NCBI RefSeq assembly: GCF_000513195.1
Contig: NZ_CBVI010000090.1
Span: 1-64,000, forward strand
Direction: 5' to 3'
DNA length: 64,000 bases
DNA from: Bacteroides timonensis
GTDB taxonomy: Bacteria > Bacteroidota > Bacteroidia > Bacteroidales > Bacteroidaceae
Shown here: piece by piece, positions 63,721 through 64,000 of the stretch
Numbering within the stretch: position 1 is the stretch's first letter
Layout of the letters: every line of letters starts with the position of its first letter
Notes under the pieces: model-generated
Databases searched by the model: none
Seen by the model: only the letters and a program-made list of their open reading frames with translations
What the model was told of the DNA's origin: nothing
Program-made: the position numbers and the translations under genes

Positions 63721-64000
63721 TCATATTTCAGCCGAATGAAATTCTGCAACCGGCTTTTCAAACTTTCCTCCACAGGCATGGCACACATACTCCCAATGAT
63801 TATTTCCCGGAGGAGTAGCCGCCAACAAAGAGGCGATGGCCGACATGACAGCCCGTAGCCGATGCTCTTTCTTCAACACAAACTTAATGTCGGACGAACC
63901 GCAGAAAGGGCAATATTTTAATTGCTCCGGGATCATCTCATTCTGCTCCAGCAAGCGAACGGCAGCTTCATAATCGGCTTCGTCAACCAAAACGTCCACT
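63721..64000 (-). CDS. DUF2007-like putative signal-transducing protein, partial
   Basis: The frame runs off the right edge of the window, so the N-terminus is missing. The visible 93 or so residues begin VDVLVDEADYEAAVRLLEQN, like the end of a DUF2007 ferredoxin-like domain. Two CxxC pairs follow (YCPFCGSSD and YVCHACGGKF), a zinc-ribbon pattern, separated by a hydrophobic stretch (RAVMSAIASLLAA). Its role is not known. Confidence 0.65.
   Translation of the reverse strand, partial: VDVLVDEADYEAAVRLLEQNEMIPEQLKYCPFCGSSDIKFVLKKEHRLRAVMSAIASLLAATPPGNNHWEYVCHACGGKFEKPVAEFHSAEI

Noticed and set aside
1-64000. tRNA, rRNA, insertion sequence or integrase genes
   Set aside because: None was recognised: no transposase or integrase motif in any plausible gene, and no cloverleaf or rRNA-like stretch was seen by eye.

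Overview
The window reads as a chromosomal segment of a gut Bacteroides (order Bacteroidales). The signs are two SusC/SusD polysaccharide utilisation loci (PULs), two hybrid two-component regulators, Bacteroides-type promoters (-7 element TAnnTTTG, sometimes with a TTTG -33), small secreted families typical of the genus, and intergenic palindromic repeats common in it. No rRNA or tRNA gene was seen. No species is assigned.

Layout. 1-9.3 kb is mostly housekeeping: the end of a DUF1266-like gene, a polyprenyl diphosphate synthase, polA, a small secreted DUF3836 protein, an HD hydrolase, a frameshifted TonB-like protein, ychF, a ketopantoate-reductase-like gene and lgt. 9.4-13.4 kb holds an unrecognised helical protein divergent from a ribokinase plus sugar transporter, followed by a decayed SusC fragment. 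13.4-15.5 kb is a two-gene minus-strand operon (SMC/OLD-like ATPase plus an unrecognised partner) that looks like a defence cassette. 15.5-16.7 kb is non-coding and holds a degenerate 22-bp periodic array, a 33-bp tandem repeat, several hairpins and a possible small transcript.

PUL 1 (16.7-31.7 kb) is one plus-strand transcription unit: GH76, GH125, GH105, GH97, GH67, an unclassified secreted protein, SusC and SusD. A nuclease-like AAA ATPase lies between it and its probable regulator, hybrid two-component system 1 (HTCS1, 34.4-38.4 kb). mutS follows on the minus strand. PUL 2 starts with HTCS2 (41.5-45.5 kb, broken by a one-base frameshift). It is interrupted by a minus-strand membrane Ser/Thr kinase, then continues with an IPT/NHL lipoprotein, SusC, SusD, a DUF1735 lipoprotein and a single GH30 enzyme (48.4-57.4 kb). 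The last stretch is a DUF6078-like gene, miaB, a small membrane protein, a succinate/acetyl-CoA transferase, a PBP4-type carboxypeptidase and a partial DUF2007-like gene.

How the parts work together. In PUL 1 the SusC/SusD pair would import oligosaccharides, which the exo-acting enzymes trim: GH125 for alpha-1,6-mannose, GH67 for alpha-glucuronate, GH97 for alpha-galactose and GH105 for unsaturated uronate. GH76 would cut an alpha-1,6-mannan-type backbone. HTCS1 would sense a released oligosaccharide. GH105 implies a lyase step, and no classified lyase is visible; the unclassified 642-residue protein is the local candidate. PUL 2 looks dedicated to a simpler beta-linked glycan cut by GH30.

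The most unusual signals are three intergenic arrays with a 22-bp period, which is not a multiple of three and so not a coding repeat. Other notable items are the ATPase/partner operon, two related small-RNA-like promoter-terminator units, the kinase with three N-terminal TLR motifs, and two single-base frameshifts.
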